The notes beneath the pieces were generated by a model. It did no database searches. It was not told where the DNA came from and saw only the letters and a program-made list of their open reading frames with translations. Below, piece after piece: positions 37,132 through 45,354 of a stretch of 64,000 nt of DNA. Source of the stretch: CAIWHR01 sp963726775 (GTDB lineage: Bacteria; Pseudomonadota; Gammaproteobacteria; Burkholderiales; Casimicrobiaceae); assembly GCA_963726775.1 (NCBI GenBank), contig CAVSDL010000009.1, positions 682,001 to 746,000 on the forward strand. The letters run 5' to 3'. Numbering within the stretch: position 1 is the stretch's first letter; the number at the start of each line of letters is the position of its first letter. The position numbers were made by a program, and so were the translations under genes.

Positions 37132-38139
37132 TTGAACGCAACGGTGGGCAACAGGCCGGTGATCGCGCTGGCGATGGGCGATCCGGCGGGCATCAGCCCG
37201 GAATTGACCGCGAAGATCGTCGCGCTCGATGAAGCGCGCGCCGCGGCGCGGATGATCGTCATCGGCGACAGGCGCGTCTTCGACGACGGGGCGAAGGTCG
37301 CAAGCCTCGCGCCGGATGTCCAGGAAGTGCGTAGCGGGGACGCGATACCCGACGGTGACCGGCCGGTGTTTGTCGACCTCGGCCACCTCGATCCGGCGAC
37401 CATCGAACGCGGCGTGGCCGCGCGGGAAGGCGGCCGCTTCGCGCTGACCAATTACCGCCACGCCTTGCGGCTCGTCGCCGATGGCAAAGCGGACGCCGTG
37501 TGCTTCACGCCGTTCAACAAGCAGGCGATGCGGCTCGCGGAGCCGACCTACGACGACGAGATCGGATTCACCGCCGGCGTCCTGGGAACCTCGGGCCCGG
37601 CCACCGAATTCAATATCCTCGAAGGTCTGTGGAACGCGCGCGTCACCTCGCACGTGCCGATTGCGCGCGTGCCTTCGCTGCTCACCGTCGAAGGGATCGT
37701 CAAGGCATTGGAGCTGACCACCGCAGCATTGCGCGCCGCCGGCTTCGATCCCCCGCGCATCGCGGTCGCCGCGCTGAATCCCCACGCGGGCGACGGCGGC
37801 AATTTCGGGCGCGAGGAGATCGACGTCATCGCGCCGGCCGTGGAACGGGCAAAGGCGCAGGGCCTCGGCGCCGAAGGGCCCTTTCCGGCAGATACCGTGT
37901 TCGTGCGCGCCCGCCGCGGCGATTTCGACGCGGTCCTGACGATGTACCACGACCAGGGGCAGATCGCGATGAAGCTCATGGGGTTCGATCGCGGCGTCAC
38001 GCTGCTCGGCGGCTTTCCATTCCCGATCTGCACGCCGGCACACGGCACCGCTTACGAAATCGCGGGCCGCGGCACCGCCAATCTCGGCGCGACGCGCGCC
38101 GCCCTGCTGCTGGCCGCGGAAATGGCCCGTCGCGGATAG
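37132..38139 (+). CDS. PdxA-like 4-hydroxythreonine-4-phosphate dehydrogenase (probable PdxA2)
   Basis: A 335-residue metal-dependent dehydrogenase/decarboxylase. It has VIALAMGDPAGISPEL at the start and three metal-ligand histidines in VTSHVPIARVPSL, TMYHDQGQIAMK and TPAHGTAYEIAG. Canonical PdxA acts in pyridoxal phosphate synthesis. PdxA2 paralogues in catabolic operons oxidise 4-phospho-D-threonate or -erythronate. The position after a TRAP transporter and a HIBADH-type dehydrogenase favours the catabolic role, although the partner DUF1537 kinase is not in view. I chose TTG 37132 because GGAGG lies just before it; ATG 37120 is an alternative. Confidence 0.85.
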   Translation: MNATVGNRPVIALAMGDPAGISPELTAKIVALDEARAAARMIVIGDRRVFDDGAKVASLAPDVQEVRSGDAIPDGDRPVFVDLGHLDPATIERGVAAREGGRFALTNYRHALRLVADGKADAVCFTPFNKQAMRLAEPTYDDEIGFTAGVLGTSGPATEFNILEGLWNARVTSHVPIARVPSLLTVEGIVKALELTTAALRAAGFDPPRIAVAALNPHAGDGGNFGREEIDVIAPAVERAKAQGLGAEGPFPADTVFVRARRGDFDAVLTMYHDQGQIAMKLMGFDRGVTLLGGFPFPICTPAHGTAYEIAGRGTANLGATRAALLLAAEMARRG

Positions 38140-38208
38140 CGACGCTGCCGGCCGGCGCAATGCTGGTTCGCCAAACATCGCCGACCAACCTCTGAGACTC
38201 CAAGGAAC

Positions 38209-38904
38209 CTAACGCTCGGGCGATGGCGGCCTCGGGTATTCGACCAGTTTCGCCGCTCGCCTCTCGAACGGATCGCGGCGCGTCAGCAGATTTTCCTGAC
38301 GCGGCGAAATGAGCAGGTAATGCCGCGCCGCCGCCAGCCGGTCATTGGCCTCGCGGCACGCGCGATCGCGCGTCACCCAGAGTCCCGGATCGAGCCGCCG
38401 CAGGTCGAAAGCCGTCGAATAGCTCCGCAATGTCTTGCGGCCACCGGTGTTGCAGTACTCGTGGAAGTACGAAAGCGCGAGCTCGCGCAGGCTCCGGTAG
38501 ATCGGATCGCGGTAGCGGAGCGCCGCCCCGTTGGTCTTTGAAATCGCGCCCCACGCACCCGCGCGACGAAAAAGCGCAACGACGTGCGGATCGTCGCTGG
38601 CATCGCAATCAAGATGCAGGACCAGCGGCGGTTCCCCGTGAACCCATAGTGCGCAGGCGGCAAGGAACGCGCCCTCGATGCAATGCGCGCGGCGACGCCG
38701 CAACACTTCCCGGACCGAAAGGATCGTTTCGCCACCCAGTTCGTGATTGGTCGGTATCGCATTGACGAAGGCCTGAATCTTCGACGGCGTTGACAGTCGT
38801 CGGAGGATCGCGAATTCGGCCGGCGCCAGACCCAGATCGTTGCGCCGCGCACATCGAATGCGCCACGTCGGCGGCCGGCGCTGCGAAGCCATCGCGGTCT
38901 TCAA
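38209..38904 (-). CDS. conserved hypothetical protein, transglutaminase-like pattern
   Basis: A 231-residue protein that I recognise only as a conserved hypothetical. The core has RRLSTPSKIQAFVNAIPTNHE, SVREVLRRRRAHCIEGAFLAACAL (a Cys after an Ala-His pair, as in transglutaminase-like proteins), LVLHLDCDASDDPHVVALFRRAGAWGAISKTN and YRSLRELALSYFHEY. The Cys and the Asp-Asp-x-His segments could form a protease-like Cys-His-Asp triad. TTG 38904 has AGGAG before it, although spacing is tight; ATG 38892 is the alternative. It is convergent with the TRAP/PdxA cluster. Confidence 0.62.
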   Translation of the reverse strand: MKTAMASQRRPPTWRIRCARRNDLGLAPAEFAILRRLSTPSKIQAFVNAIPTNHELGGETILSVREVLRRRRAHCIEGAFLAACALWVHGEPPLVLHLDCDASDDPHVVALFRRAGAWGAISKTNGAALRYRDPIYRSLRELALSYFHEYCNTGGRKTLRSYSTAFDLRRLDPGLWVTRDRACREANDRLAAARHYLLISPRQENLLTRRDPFERRAAKLVEYPRPPSPER

Positions 38905-39377
38905 TGCACTCCTGCGATAGTGGGCATGCGACCTCCGGTGTGCCGGCATGTGCGTCGGCGTGACCGGACGGCGGAGGCGCCGTCCGCATGGACCCTCCTT
39001 CGATCCCGGTCGGGCCATTGTGGCCGCCCGCAGCGTGACGCTCAAGTGACGTGGAGCGGCGGGCATCGACCTTCCGCCTTTCGACCTGCGCAATCGATCC
39101 AGCCGTACTTGCGATCGCGCGTCGGGACGTCAAGCCACCGGGGGTGTCGATCCGGCACTTGTTCTTGGCGTCAGCACCATTCGCGGCAGGTGCGCCGCGA
39201 CCTGTGAACCGCATTGGGGAACCGGGTGCCGACCGCGTCAGCGCTGTACGGCACAAGACTCCAAGGCGATCTGCTCCCGCCTGCCTCGATCCTTGCAACA
39301 AATCGGCATGCAACTTGCTTCGGAAGCTTCGTGGAGTTTGTCCACAGTGCTTTGTCCATCCTGATGGAGGCATCGCC
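38905..39377. other. 473-bp divergent intergenic region
   Basis: Lies between the transglutaminase-like gene (minus) and the small membrane protein gene (plus). The last 70 bases before 39378 are relatively AT-rich and likely contain the promoter of the plus-strand gene. No convincing coding sequence is visible; open frames through it lack start sites and recognisable motifs. Confidence 0.45.
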
Positions 39378-39719
39378 ATGTTCATCGCTCACTTCTTGCC
39401 ACCGGGGTCGAAATACCCGGCGCGCGTCGACTTCGACAGCACCCATCCCGTTGCCATTGCCGCGCGCGGCAAAGCGGCAGACCACGATCGGGTGGGCGTG
39501 AGCCTGGGAGGTACCGTGGTGGCGGCGACCGCGATGCTCACGAGCGCATGCGCCAGCGCGCTCCCGTTCTTCTTCGGGCTTACCGGCATGCCCGCGGCGG
39601 CGTGCTGGGTGGTCGCCGTCGTGTATGTCCTGATTGCCGGGCATTGCGTCCGTGTCATGCTGCATACGGCCCGCCGGTCGGACACGACGCAGTCCGTGAA
39701 CACCGCAAACCAAAGGTAA
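39378..39719 (+). CDS. small two-helix membrane protein, hypothetical
   Basis: A 113-residue protein starting at ATG 39378 behind GGAGG seven bases upstream. A soluble N-terminal part (MFIAHFLPPGSKYPARVDFD, then VAIAARGKAADHDRV) precedes two membrane spans around VGVSLGGTVVAATAMLTSACA and AAACWVVAVVYVLIAGHCV, with a charged C-terminal tail. I do not recognise the family. The frame is open upstream to 39051, but no upstream start has a ribosome site. Confidence 0.6.
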   Translation: MFIAHFLPPGSKYPARVDFDSTHPVAIAARGKAADHDRVGVSLGGTVVAATAMLTSACASALPFFFGLTGMPAAACWVVAVVYVLIAGHCVRVMLHTARRSDTTQSVNTANQR

Positions 39720-39745
39720 TTTCGGCGAAGGCGGAAAGCGCTCGC

Positions 39746-40189
39746 GTGTTTCTGGACGTCTTTCTCATGTTTCCGGACCGCGCCACCACGGAAGCGGCGG
39801 CGCTGACCTCCGACCGGTTTCCTCCACGAGTCAGCGACACGCGCCGGGGTGCTGTCCGGGTGCTGCACTTTCGGCCCGCCAACGAAAACGAATGCGGCAA
39901 ACTCGAGATCGACCTGCACGATCTGTTGCAACGCACGCCCTACGACCTGGTGGTGCGGGACCGTGAAGGCGCGCAGGCGTCGAACGCGATCACGCTGAAC
40001 CGGCGCATCGATTTTCTTGGGCAGTTCGTACGGTTTCACAGCGCGGTTTCGCAGCCCCTTCCGGTGCCGTTCGTACCGTCAAATTACAGGGGGCGAACCA
40101 GCCTGGTCGACGCGCTGTCGGTGGATCCGGAAAAAATGCCCCGGATCCAGGAACTGCGCAGCATCGACGAAGAAGCCGACCAGGCATGA
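39746..40189 (+). CDS. hypothetical cytoplasmic protein
   Basis: A 147-residue product with no signal peptide or membrane span and no family I recognise. Codon third positions are strongly G/C, as in real genes of this genome. Notable segments are VRVLHFRPANENECGKLEIDLHDLLQRTPYDL (split by me only as a landmark), FLGQFVRFHSAVSQPLPVPF and SVDPEKMPRIQELRSIDEEAD. The start is uncertain: GTG 39746 with GGAAAG upstream, or ATG 39767. It follows the small membrane protein by 26 bp and may be co-transcribed. Confidence 0.5.
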   Translation: MFLDVFLMFPDRATTEAAALTSDRFPPRVSDTRRGAVRVLHFRPANENECGKLEIDLHDLLQRTPYDLVVRDREGAQASNAITLNRRIDFLGQFVRFHSAVSQPLPVPFVPSNYRGRTSLVDALSVDPEKMPRIQELRSIDEEADQA

Positions 40190-40262
40190 CCGGGCAGGTC
40201 GAATTCGCGCCCGCCGTCCGACCTGACCGCGTGGCGTTGACCCTTGGCGAATGGAGCGGCCG

Positions 40263-40856
40263 TCATTGCGGCGGCTTCACACCATCCTTGCTGACCTGAA
40301 CGCGTGCCGCCGTCAACGTGCCGTCCGTACCCGCCTGCGCCGCGAGGAAGACGTACTCACCGGGGACCAGATCGGTACGGCTGCCAGGCACCGTGCGGAC
40401 GATCGGAACACCCTCGGGAACCAGGATCTTCTGCGTGCCGCCCTTGAATTGCAGCGTCAGTTCGCGCGTGCCCGTGCCGATGACCATCGACGCCACGTTG
40501 GCGTTGGTCATCGTCGATCCCGGCTGCAGGTCCCACGGGCCCTGTCCTTCCGGCACGGTAGGCGCCAGGTAATGGACCTCGAGTGCCACGTGGGTGCCAT
40601 CGGCCCCGGCCTTGGTCGTGGATCCGACATAGTCGCCCTGCTTGAGGTCCTCGAACCGCACGGCCTTGGCGACGGCGACGGTCAGATTGTCGGCCAGCTC
40701 GAGCTTGAGGTCGCGACCATCGCGCGACTTGACCAGCAGGAACTTGCCGTCGACTCCGGCAATGGTCCCGCGCACCCGCACGCTGGTCTGCGCTTGCGCA
40801 ACGGACGCAGCGAATACGATGCCCGCCACCAATCCCGCCATCTGTTGCAAATTCAT
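40263..40856 (-). CDS. exported hypothetical protein (DUF5666-like beta domain)
   Basis: A 197-residue protein starting at ATG 40856 (AAGGAG upstream) with a signal peptide of about 23 residues ending ASVAQA. The mature part looks like two small beta-barrel repeats: VRVRGTIAGVDGKFLLVKSRDG with LTVAVAKAVRFEDLKQGDYVG, and later QKILVPEGVPIVRTV with LVPGEYVFLAAQ. This is the pattern of DUF5666/OB-like periplasmic proteins. It is the last gene on the minus strand after soxA, separated by 177 bp, so operon membership is possible but not shown. Confidence 0.62.
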   Translation of the reverse strand: MNLQQMAGLVAGIVFAASVAQAQTSVRVRGTIAGVDGKFLLVKSRDGRDLKLELADNLTVAVAKAVRFEDLKQGDYVGSTTKAGADGTHVALEVHYLAPTVPEGQGPWDLQPGSTMTNANVASMVIGTGTRELTLQFKGGTQKILVPEGVPIVRTVPGSRTDLVPGEYVFLAAQAGTDGTLTAARVQVSKDGVKPPQ

Positions 40857-41033
40857 TGAGGTCTCCTTGAATCGTCGTGCCGCCGGCTCGCGGACACCGT
40901 TGCCGGCCCGGAGAGCATCGATTGGCAACAGATTATCGACGCCATTCATTCCACCGCGAGAAACAATGCTCCCTTCAAGCACGAAGGCCGCTCACCCTCG
41001 CCATGGACGCCACGGATGCGCCCGCGCAACCCG

Positions 41034-41810
41034 CTATCGCCGTACGCCCGGGGTCTCGATCGGCAGCCCTTCCGAGCGCCACGCCAGAAACAGTTCGAGC
41101 TCGGTGAGCTCTGCGGCGCCCGGGGGCGGCATCTCCGCACGAATGCCGAACAGGCAGGCGCGGATTCGCCGCTGCAGGGATCCCAGGTTCTGCCACTCGA
41201 GGCGATAGGCCGGAAATGCATTGACGTGACCCTGGCTGACGGTTTCCGCGAACAACCGCCTGCCCCAGTTCTGGTCGTGACAGTGCGCGCAACTGAGATT
41301 CATCTGGCCATGTCGGCGGTCGTAAAACGCACGTCCGCGCTCGAACGCGGCGCGACTCGAGTCGTCGATCGCCGCCGCGATCGGCAATCCGCGCGACTGG
41401 TAGGCAACATAGGCCGTCAGCGCAAGGAGGTCGTCCGATTCGCGCGGCAAGGCACTCGCCTGCTGCCGCTTCGCGCGGCAATCGTTGATGCGTGCCTCGA
41501 CGTCGAACAGCGAACCCGTAGCCGCATCGCGCGCAGGATAGCGCGCCGCCACCCCGCGCATGGTCGCGCGCGCGTTGCCGTGGCACGACGCGCAGCTGCG
41601 CTCCGTCGCACCCGTCGGAGCACCCCACAGTTTCTCGCCGCGTTCCACCCACAACAAGCCGGGATTCGCGACGTCATCGGCCTGCATGGCGCGAACGTCC
41701 GCGCCGGCAAACGCGATGCCGGATCGCAGTGCCGACAGCGGGATCGCGCGTTCCTCCGCGCCGGCCACCGCAGCGCAGATCGCGAGCACACCGATGAGCG
41801 CGCGCAGCAT
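41034..41810 (-). CDS. soxA: SoxA, diheme-type sulphur-oxidation cytochrome c
   Basis: A 258-residue periplasmic cytochrome with a signal peptide (about residues 1-18). It has two heme-binding motifs, CASCH (Cys73-His77) and CAHCH (Cys174-His178), so it belongs to the diheme SoxA group. The active-site cysteine that becomes a persulphide and ligates heme lies in RRIRACLFGIRAEMP (Cys219). With SoxX it couples thiosulphate oxidatively to the cysteine arm of SoxY. Its ATG overlaps the SoxZ stop by one base (TGATG). It is last in the order X-Y-Z-A. Confidence 0.93.
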   Translation of the reverse strand: MLRALIGVLAICAAVAGAEERAIPLSALRSGIAFAGADVRAMQADDVANPGLLWVERGEKLWGAPTGATERSCASCHGNARATMRGVAARYPARDAATGSLFDVEARINDCRAKRQQASALPRESDDLLALTAYVAYQSRGLPIAAAIDDSSRAAFERGRAFYDRRHGQMNLSCAHCHDQNWGRRLFAETVSQGHVNAFPAYRLEWQNLGSLQRRIRACLFGIRAEMPPPGAAELTELELFLAWRSEGLPIETPGVRR

Positions 41811-42151
41811 CAGACAACGGTCACGGCAACGCGATCGCCACCCCGCACTCCGTCATCGTCGATCCACTCGAAAGTCAGTTCACCGGAGTCCCGGGCCGTG
41901 ACAAAGAACCGCAGGTAGGGGTTGGCGGCAATCCCGGGGCTGAACCGCGCGGAGAACACGTTCTCGCGGTTGTAGCGGCAGGTGAATGTGCGGATGACAT
42001 TGCGCGGGATCGACTTGCCGATGTCGTCGGTACGATAGCCGGTCTCCATCGGATGGCGAATGGAGATCCGCACTTCGAAGGCCTCGCCACGCCGAACGCC
42101 GGCGGGCACGTTGATGCGTGCGTCGGGCATCAGGGGTTCCTTAAGTGCCAT
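41810..42151 (-). CDS. soxZ: SoxZ, sulphur-oxidation carrier partner
   Basis: A 113-residue immunoglobulin-like periplasmic protein that pairs with SoxY. Landmarks are RINVPAGVRRGEAFEVRISIRHPMETGYR, with the central GKSIPRNVIRTFTCRYN and a C-terminal ELTFEWIDDDG. It has no signal peptide and is normally exported bound to SoxY through the Tat route. Its start lies inside the end of soxY (11-bp overlap); a second in-frame ATG (MPDARINV, about 42130) would also be reasonable. Confidence 0.94.
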   Translation of the reverse strand: MALKEPLMPDARINVPAGVRRGEAFEVRISIRHPMETGYRTDDIGKSIPRNVIRTFTCRYNRENVFSARFSPGIAANPYLRFFVTARDSGELTFEWIDDDGVRGGDRVAVTVV

Positions 42152-42614
42152 CCATGCAGCCGGCCAGCGTTACAACGACTTCGGCGACGGCCGCGAGCAG
42201 AACGCCGTCGCTCATCGTGGCGATCGCGACGACACGCTGCGTGCCCGCGAGGCGGACGCGCGATTCCAGTTCGATCCGTTCGAGCGGGACGGGAAACTCG
42301 AACACTGCCATTTCCGGCACCGGATTGAGTTCCGAGAACACATGGATTGCGGTGATGTGGGGTCCCGGGGCGAAAGGCCCGGCGACAGCGATCTTCATCG
42401 GCACGACCAGGCCGTTGTCGGCGAGCTGGGGCAGGTCGAGGCGCAGGCGCTCCCATCGCGGCGACCGCCCGGCCAGGAACCCGGACAAGGCGGCAAGGGC
42501 CGGAAGTTCGCGTTGCTGCGCATGCGCGCTCAACCAGGGGGTGATGGCGAGCAGACCGGCACCCCGCAGCACGCGCCGCCGCGCACGAAGCCGTCCGGCG
42601 CCGAGCGCATTCAT
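42141..42614 (-). CDS. soxY: SoxY, sulphur-carrier protein with atypical C-terminus
   Basis: A 157-residue carrier that holds sulphur intermediates on a C-terminal cysteine. It has a Tat-type N-terminus (ARRRVLRGAGLLA) and a SoxY domain (RWERLRLDLPQLADNGLVVPM, then ITAIHVFSELNPVPEMAVF). Standard SoxY ends in the flexible arm GGCG(G), but here the end is TLAGCMDGT, with the cysteine at residue 153 followed by four residues. The end overlaps the soxZ start, which may constrain the codons. The start overlaps the soxX stop (ATGA). Confidence 0.9.
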   Translation of the reverse strand: MNALGAGRLRARRRVLRGAGLLAITPWLSAHAQQRELPALAALSGFLAGRSPRWERLRLDLPQLADNGLVVPMKIAVAGPFAPGPHITAIHVFSELNPVPEMAVFEFPVPLERIELESRVRLAGTQRVVAIATMSDGVLLAAVAEVVVTLAGCMDGT

Positions 42615-43057
42615 CGCAGCGTGGCGAGGTACGCGACAACGTCCTCGATCTCAGACGCACTGAGAATGGTCTTGCCAAGGTATTTCGACGCGACACGATC
42701 AAGACCGTCGACCTTGAAATAACTCGGCATGATCGTCGCCCGATTGAGGCGCAGGTTGTCGGCGACGCGCAGGCGAATTTGCGGCGCACTGAGTCGTGAG
42801 CCGACCCCGGCGAGCGTGGGGCCGAGGTCGCCCGCAGTGCCGATGGCGCGATCCGGCAGCGCGTGACACAGCACGCAATTCGCGGATTCCCGCGCGGCGA
42901 GGAGCGCCCGTCCGCGCAGCGCGTCACCGGACTCGGCAGCAAGCGGCTCGGGAATGCCATCGCCGACAATCCGCGACGACAACGTCGCCGCGGCGATCGA
43001 ATCGTCGGCGCGCGCGACTCCCGCAAGCAATGATGTCATGACCAGCAATGCAAGCAC
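42611..43057 (-). CDS. soxX: SoxX, monoheme sulphur-oxidation cytochrome c
   Basis: A roughly 148-residue cytochrome that forms the SoxXA complex. The heme motif is CVLCH (Cys61-His65), and the distal ligand is probably Met110 in TIMPSYFKV. GDLGPTLAGVGSRLSAPQIRLRV and the terminal ASEIEDVVAYLATLR are classic SoxX. The start is uncertain: GTG 43057 gives the better signal peptide (LALLVMTSLLAGVARA) and has a GGACAGG upstream; ATG 43039 is the alternative. It lies 77 bp after the molybdenum-hydroxylase large subunit. Confidence 0.88.
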   Translation of the reverse strand: MLALLVMTSLLAGVARADDSIAAATLSSRIVGDGIPEPLAAESGDALRGRALLAARESANCVLCHALPDRAIGTAGDLGPTLAGVGSRLSAPQIRLRVADNLRLNRATIMPSYFKVDGLDRVASKYLGKTILSASEIEDVVAYLATLR

Positions 43058-43134
43058 CGGAACCTGTCCAAACGCAAATCGGACGGAGCCATGGCGCCGA
43101 TGCAGGCACCCGGGGCCGCTGCGGGCGCCTGCCG

Positions 43135-45354
43135 TCATGCCTTCGTCGACAGGACGGCGGTCTGGTTCTTGAGCGGCAGGCTGCGCACCCGCCTGCCGAT
43201 GGCCGATGACACGGCATTGAGAACCGCGGGAGCCACCACGCAGATCGTAGGCTCCCCGACTCCGCCCCAGAAATCGTAGGTGGGCACGATCACGGTTTCG
43301 ACCTTCGGCATTTCCGCGAGACGCAGGATTTCGTAGGTGTGGAAATTCTGCTCCACCGTGCGTCCGTTCTCGACCGTGCACTCGCCATAGAAAGTGGCGG
43401 AAAGGCCGTAGGCCACCGAACCCTCGACCTGGGCCGCGATCTGGTCGGGATTGACGGCGTGACCGCAGTTGAGCGCGAGCACCATGCGGTGAACCTTTAC
43501 CTTGCCCTTGTCGCTCACCGAGACTTCGGCCACCGCCGCCGAGTAGCTGCCATACCCCATGAATTGCGCGATTCCGCGATGGATGCCAGGAGGCAGCGGC
43601 TTGCCCCAGTCCGCTTTCGCCGCCGCCGCATTCAGCACGGCCAGGTGCTTGGGATGCTTGCTCATCAGCGCGCGGCGGAACAGGAGCGGGTCGGCGCCGG
43701 CCGCCATGGCCGCCTCGTCCATGAAGCATTCCATGTACACGGCGTTCTGGTTGGTGTTCACGCCTCGCCAGGGGCCGACCGGGACGTGCGTGTTGCGCAT
43801 CGCATATTCGATCAGCAGGTTCGGCACCGTGTAACCGAGCTGCGCGTCTCCCGGTTTTTCGTAATATCCCTGGAGCTGCCGGTCGTCCTTGCCATCCTTG
43901 GCGGCTGCCTGATTCAGGAACGCGTTGATCGACTGACCCGACACGCGGACGTGCAATCCGACGAGCCCGCCGCTTTCGTCGATCCCGGCCGTGAGCCGGC
44001 ATTGCGATATCGGCCGGTAGAAATCGTGCGCCATGTCCTCCTCGCGGCTCCAGATCATCTTGATCGGGACCCCCGGAAATTGCTTGGCAATGGCCACCGC
44101 CTGCCGGACGTAATCCTGCGCGCCGCCGCGCCGACCGAAACCGCCCCCGAGAAAATGCTTGTAGACCTCGCACTTCTCCAGCGGCAATCCGGACTCCTCG
44201 GACACGGCGGCCAGCGAGGCCTCCCCGTTCTGGGTCGCCACCCAAATTTCGGCGCGGTCCGCCGACACCCGCGCGGTACAGTTCATCGGCTCCATCGTCG
44301 CGTGCGCTAGGAAAGGCGTGCCGTAGACGGCTTCCACCTTTTTCGCGGCGCCGGCGATCGCTTTCAGCGCGTCACCTTCCTGCCGGGCGGCGTAGGCCGT
44401 CTGCGCCGTCAGCCCTTCCCTGAGGTGCTCCGCAATCATGGCGCTCGAGCGCGACGCGTTGGAGCCCTCGTCCCAGACGATGGGCAGCGCATCGAGCGCG
44501 ACCTTGGCCCTCCACCACGTATCGGCGACGACGGCCACGGTCGTCGCATTCACCCTGACGGCGCGGCGCACGCCCGGAAGGCCCGCAATCCTCGACTCGT
44601 CGAAGCTGACGAGCGTCCCGCCGAACACCGGACAATCCCGTATTGCCGCGCAAAGCATGCCCGGCAGCTTGACGTCGATCGCGTAGACGAGGCTGCCGTC
44701 GAGCTTGGGCGCCGTGTCGAGACGCTTCATCGGCTTGCCCGCGATCGTCCAGTCCTTCGGATCCTTGAGCTTGATGCTCTTCGGGTCCGGCGGCGTCAGC
44801 CTCGATGCGGCGGCGGCCATCTTGCCGTAGGTCGTCCTGCGCTTGGAAGCCGCATGCGCAATGACGCCATTGGCCACGGTGACCTCGGCGACCGGCACCT
44901 TCCACTCGTCCGCCGCCGCCTGCAGCAGCATCATGCGCGCGGCAGCGCCACCGCGACGCACATAGTCTTCCGAGGTGCGAATGCCGCGGCTCCCGCCGGT
45001 CCCCATCTCGCCCCAAACGCGCTTGCGCGCAAGATTTTCGCCGGGCGTGGGCGACTCCGTGGTGACCTTGCTCCAATCGCACTCGAGCTCTTCGGCGACG
45101 AGCTGGGCGAGCCCCGTAAGCGTTCCCTGGCCCATTTCCGAGCGCGCGATGCGGATCACGCACGTGTTATCGGGATTGACGACCACCCAGGCATTGAGTT
45201 CGGGGTTGCCGGCGGCGCCCGCCGCCGCGGCCGAATCGATACCGAAAGGCAATTGGAATCCGAGGGCCAGACCGCCGCCCGTCGCCACGGCGGAACGGAC
45301 GATGAACCTGCGACGCGAAAGATTCGTGGCTTTCTCGCGGATCATCTTCTTCAT
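43135..45354 (-). CDS. molybdopterin-binding hydroxylase large subunit (isoquinoline 1-oxidoreductase beta type)
   Basis: A 739-residue IorB-like subunit exported by Tat (NLSRRRFIVRSAVATGGG). It is split into molybdopterin-binding repeats: IRIARSEMGQGTLTGLAQLVAEE, FGGGFGRRG within the cofactor loop, PVGPWRGVNTNQNAVYMECF and a C-terminal GVGEPTICVVAPAVLNAV with the catalytic-type glutamate. IorAB enzymes oxidise N-heteroaromatics or aldehydes in the periplasm and pass electrons to cytochromes. The gene overlaps iorA by 4 bp and precedes soxX. A c-type cytochrome next door fits as electron acceptor, although here the cytochromes are of Sox type. Confidence 0.9.
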   Translation of the reverse strand: MKKMIREKATNLSRRRFIVRSAVATGGGLALGFQLPFGIDSAAAAGAAGNPELNAWVVVNPDNTCVIRIARSEMGQGTLTGLAQLVAEELECDWSKVTTESPTPGENLARKRVWGEMGTGGSRGIRTSEDYVRRGGAAARMMLLQAAADEWKVPVAEVTVANGVIAHAASKRRTTYGKMAAAASRLTPPDPKSIKLKDPKDWTIAGKPMKRLDTAPKLDGSLVYAIDVKLPGMLCAAIRDCPVFGGTLVSFDESRIAGLPGVRRAVRVNATTVAVVADTWWRAKVALDALPIVWDEGSNASRSSAMIAEHLREGLTAQTAYAARQEGDALKAIAGAAKKVEAVYGTPFLAHATMEPMNCTARVSADRAEIWVATQNGEASLAAVSEESGLPLEKCEVYKHFLGGGFGRRGGAQDYVRQAVAIAKQFPGVPIKMIWSREEDMAHDFYRPISQCRLTAGIDESGGLVGLHVRVSGQSINAFLNQAAAKDGKDDRQLQGYYEKPGDAQLGYTVPNLLIEYAMRNTHVPVGPWRGVNTNQNAVYMECFMDEAAMAAGADPLLFRRALMSKHPKHLAVLNAAAAKADWGKPLPPGIHRGIAQFMGYGSYSAAVAEVSVSDKGKVKVHRMVLALNCGHAVNPDQIAAQVEGSVAYGLSATFYGECTVENGRTVEQNFHTYEILRLAEMPKVETVIVPTYDFWGGVGEPTICVVAPAVLNAVSSAIGRRVRSLPLKNQTAVLSTKA

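Noticed and set aside
40190..40262. CAGGTCG/CGACCTG arms between convergent genes as a terminator
   Set aside because: Seven-base stem with a long loop and no T-run; too weak to report as a terminator.
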